DNA from: Lysinibacillus telephonicus
GTDB taxonomy: Bacteria; Bacillota; Bacilli; Bacillales_A; Planococcaceae
Reading direction: 5' to 3'
DNA: 64,000 bases
Assembly (NCBI RefSeq): GCF_003966145.1
Contig: NZ_RXNR01000004.1
Location: 1-64,000, forward strand
This document shows positions 61,398 through 64,000 of this stretch, piece by piece. A model generated the notes under the pieces. The model had not been told where the DNA came from, did no database searches, and saw only the letters and a program-made list of their open reading frames with translations. Position 1 is the stretch's first letter. Each line of letters begins with the position of its first letter. A program made the position numbers and the translations under genes.

Positions 61398-64000
61398 TTG
61401 AATAAGTGTAAAAAAATTGTGATTGTCCTCCTTTGCTGTATGCTGACATTTGCTTGGACGGCACCACTTACGACCGAGGCTGCGACAATTACAGATGTAA
61501 AATCTTCCAACTCAAAATATACAGCTGTTAAATGGGCAGTAGATAATGGCATTATGGAAACATATCCTGGAGGAAAGTTTCAAACACATAAACTAGTGAC
61601 AGAGCAGCAATTATTAACGATGATTGCAAACTTGGATGACAATTATTCATATAGTTATTCATCGGATATGATTTATAATTATTATAGTGAATTAAATATT
61701 CCGCTTAATAGCAACCGTTATGCGAATGTATCGAGAGGGCAGTTTGCTAGAATATTTGCAGCTTTAAATGGGCTTGATTTATCTGAGCCTCAAGCTGTTC
61801 AGTATTTATATTTAAATGAAATTACAACTGGTACTACTGGTAAGAAGACTTATAATGATTATCAGCCAAATAAAAATATTACACGCGGTGATATCGCTGT
61901 GTTCTTCTATCGAATTGCAAAACAAGGTGGTATTGCATCTGAAGGGCTAACAGGAACAGCGACGGGAAAAGATAATAGTCAAATTACCCTGCCAGTAAAC
62001 TTTATGTCAAATGGAACCGTTGAGTTTGAAAACAATAATGATAATAACCATAATGATTGGTCAAATAATCCTAAGGTTAACAATGAAGTACAAAATATTG
62101 AAATTACAAATCCTGAAATTACGGCAAATGGTGTAGATTCTACATTAATTACAATCGATTTAAAAGATAGCTATGGAAATGAAATTTCGGAGGAAGAATC
62201 TTTACAATTTAAAGTAACCTCTAAAGCTGGGGCTAAAATTTCTTCATCATCAAACAGTTCAAGTGGACAATCTATTTATGCGTATAGTGATGGCGGTGTA
62301 TTGTCGGTTTACGTGACAGCGCCAAAACTAACAAAAACAATTAAGGATACTATTACATTCGAATTAGTTAATAATGATGAAGCAAAGTATGCAAGCTATA
62401 AAGGTAAAAAGTTTGAAGCAACTTTACGCTATGTACCAAAAGCAGAGCTGCGCATTACTTATGATATTTATGATCCAGAAAATCCAGAATATGCAGGTGG
62501 AAATGTTGATTCAGGTGTTAAACCCACTAATCTTCCTGATGATATGGAACCTGGTAAAATAACAATTGTGGAAGTTGATCCAGATGATCAAACTTTTTAT
62601 GGAAAACAAGGTTCTGATTCAGACAAGTCGATTGACTATGCAAATGCAGAATTAAGAATTGCCAATAAAGAAATTTCTCCATGGCTATTCGAACAAATTG
62701 CATTAATAAATTACAACACAACAGTACAGTATTCATTAAATTCGGAAGGTCGTCCTGTTTACAATTTCCATACTGAGGATGTCATTAAAACAGATTACAA
62801 GTTATCTATTAGTTCACCAGTTTCAGAGATTGTATTATTTTTAATTGAATTTATTCCTGAGGATGAAGAAGATATTTCACTTTATCTATACGATAGTGTG
62901 AAAGCGATACGTGCCATTTATAATAGCTTAAGTTCTTTTGAACAAAAAAATTTACAGAATAATTTTAAGGATGCAATTTCAAAATTAGAGGATGCAGAAG
63001 CTGTAGTCGATTCATTAAAGAAAAATCAAGATTTGGCGAATCGACCTGATGACAAGGAGAAATATACAAAGGTAATTGTTTCTTTAGTTGCCCCAGGCGG
63101 CAAAATTATTACAGACTATCGTGGTAAAGTTCGTATTAATTACAATGGAGTTAGTGGTGACTTTGAATTCACTACAAACACAAAAGATTATGTAACAAAT
63201 ACGGGACATGCTGGTGCAGCTGTAGCTTATTTCGATTCAGTTATCTATGGAGAAACAGAAGTGACTGCGGAACTCTTGCCGTACGATAGTGAAGATAATT
63301 CTTATAAGAAAAGTTTAAAAGATTTATACAATCAAGAAGTAAAAGAAACAATTTTTGCTAATCAACAATTTAAAGAAAATAGCTGCAGTCGTGAAGTTGA
63401 GGTAGGTTTTGTTGTTGACCAATCTGGTTCAATGAAGAAAAATGACCCAACTAATCATGTAAGTACAAAAACTAAGCAGTTAATTGAAACAATTGACGCG
63501 AAGCATAATAGTGCCGTCCGCTTTAATACGAAAGGAATTCTTGAAAAATCGGGAAGTGCTGAAGTAGTATCTTCAGCTGATATTTTTAAAGCAAGTAATA
63601 TTAAAGGTGGAACAAACATTGCAAGTGGAATTGATATAGCACTATCAAACTTTACAAGCAGCACGACTACATCGAAATCAATTATTCTAGTATCTGATGG
63701 TGTTACAACAGAAAGGCAAATTAACCAAGTAATCCAAAAAGCAAAAAATAATAATGTGAAGATTTATACAGTTGCTGTTGGCAAGCAAGCTGATACGAAA
63801 TTCTCATCATTAAAACAAATTGCAGACGAAACAGGTGGTCAATTCTTCCACATTTCACAAATAGAGAAATTGCATGATGTATATGAAAATATAGCAGAAG
63901 CAATCTTATGTGAAGATTACGATTCGGATAATTTCTGTACTTCTCCGGACTCTATTTTTGATGATGCAGAAGTAGAAATTCGTCGTACAAATGTAACGAT
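61398..64000 (+). CDS. VWA-domain surface protein with SLH-like N-terminus (3' end beyond window)
   Basis: TTG 61398 follows AAGGGGTGAAAAGC. The frame stays open to the window edge, at least 867 residues. A signal peptide (KIVIVLLCCMLTFAWTAPLT, then TEAAT) precedes SLH-like units (ITDVKSSNSKYTAVKWAVDN at about 35, VSRGQFARIFAALNGLDLSE, ITRGDIAVFFYRIAKQGG). An Asn/Asp-rich linker (about 210-230) leads to invasin/Ig-like strands with EITNPEITANGVDSTLITID. A VWA domain starts near 670. Its MIDAS has DQSGS (Asp674), GTN in IKGGTNIASGID and the later Asp in IILVSDGVTT. A helical insert (about 500-545) separates the parts. It is likely a wall-anchored adhesion protein and forms one operon with the two genes before it. 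Confidence 0.88.
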   Translation, partial: MNKCKKIVIVLLCCMLTFAWTAPLTTEAATITDVKSSNSKYTAVKWAVDNGIMETYPGGKFQTHKLVTEQQLLTMIANLDDNYSYSYSSDMIYNYYSELNIPLNSNRYANVSRGQFARIFAALNGLDLSEPQAVQYLYLNEITTGTTGKKTYNDYQPNKNITRGDIAVFFYRIAKQGGIASEGLTGTATGKDNSQITLPVNFMSNGTVEFENNNDNNHNDWSNNPKVNNEVQNIEITNPEITANGVDSTLITIDLKDSYGNEISEEESLQFKVTSKAGAKISSSSNSSSGQSIYAYSDGGVLSVYVTAPKLTKTIKDTITFELVNNDEAKYASYKGKKFEATLRYVPKAELRITYDIYDPENPEYAGGNVDSGVKPTNLPDDMEPGKITIVEVDPDDQTFYGKQGSDSDKSIDYANAELRIANKEISPWLFEQIALINYNTTVQYSLNSEGRPVYNFHTEDVIKTDYKLSISSPVSEIVLFLIEFIPEDEEDISLYLYDSVKAIRAIYNSLSSFEQKNLQNNFKDAISKLEDAEAVVDSLKKNQDLANRPDDKEKYTKVIVSLVAPGGKIITDYRGKVRINYNGVSGDFEFTTNTKDYVTNTGHAGAAVAYFDSVIYGETEVTAELLPYDSEDNSYKKSLKDLYNQEVKETIFANQQFKENSCSREVEVGFVVDQSGSMKKNDPTNHVSTKTKQLIETIDAKHNSAVRFNTKGILEKSGSAEVVSSADIFKASNIKGGTNIASGIDIALSNFTSSTTTSKSIILVSDGVTTERQINQVIQKAKNNNVKIYTVAVGKQADTKFSSLKQIADETGGQFFHISQIEKLHDVYENIAEAILCEDYDSDNFCTSPDSIFDDAEVEIRRTNVT

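Noticed and set aside
1-64000. CRISPR arrays, tRNA or rRNA genes, prophage or complete insertion sequences
   Set aside because: No regularly spaced repeats, cloverleaf-type sequences, phage structural genes or transposase genes were recognised on reading the window.

Overview
The window is low-GC Firmicute DNA from the Bacillales, most likely a Planococcaceae member (Lysinibacillus/Solibacillus-like). The evidence is strong AGGAGG-type ribosome binding sites, many TTG/GTG starts, B. subtilis-like neighbourhoods (ywnA/ywnB; ysoA-tig-clpX-lonA-ysxC, here without lonB), and several SLH-domain S-layer proteins. No rRNA, tRNA, CRISPR array, prophage or intact insertion sequence was found.

Region 1 (1-6.7 kb) is sparse. 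It holds small membrane genes, two of them broken by one-base frameshifts, a TetR regulator with its target membrane gene, an Rrf2 regulator facing an NAD(P)-binding oxidoreductase, and a kinase-like protein. The gaps carry several decayed copies of one stem-loop repeat. Both regulators have clear paired palindromic operators.

Region 2 (6.7-28.9 kb) is the main feature: 21 genes in one direction that together look like a complete muropeptide salvage supercluster. Its order is a MurR/RpiR regulator, a sugar ABC transporter, an AmiE-like amidase, a BadF-type amino-sugar kinase, MurQ, NagA, NagB and an MsmX-like ATPase. These are followed by the peptide half: a DmpA-type aminopeptidase, DppA D-aminopeptidase, a Dpp/Opp peptide ABC transporter, LdcA, a cytosolic class-A-beta-lactamase-fold hydrolase, a YkfC-like NlpC/P60 peptidase and a VanW protein. 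In B. subtilis the corresponding functions sit in two separate loci. A 182-bp fold-back element lies between the binding-protein and permease genes.

Region 3 (29-35 kb) holds a beta-helix DUF4353 lipoprotein, an OmpR-type two-component system, a VTC-domain protein and a DUF4956 membrane protein. The same 11-bp tandem repeat precedes both the lipoprotein gene and the VTC gene, so the two-component system probably controls both.

Region 4 (35-48 kb) is mixed: a YdcF protein, small membrane genes, a DUF1835 protein with an apparent ATT start, a diguanylate cyclase split by a frameshift in a poly-A run, a threonine aldolase, a universal-stress-protein pseudogene, an OFA-type transporter, a hemolysin III protein, an SLH/coiled-coil protein, an SDR enzyme and a DUF3231 protein. 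Region 5 (48-58 kb) is conserved housekeeping: TPR protein, trigger factor, ClpX, Lon and YsxC, then an unknown protein and a TrxR-like flavoprotein. Region 6 (58-64 kb) is a cell-surface cluster: a secreted repeat protein, an SLH protein and a large VWA-domain protein that runs off the window.
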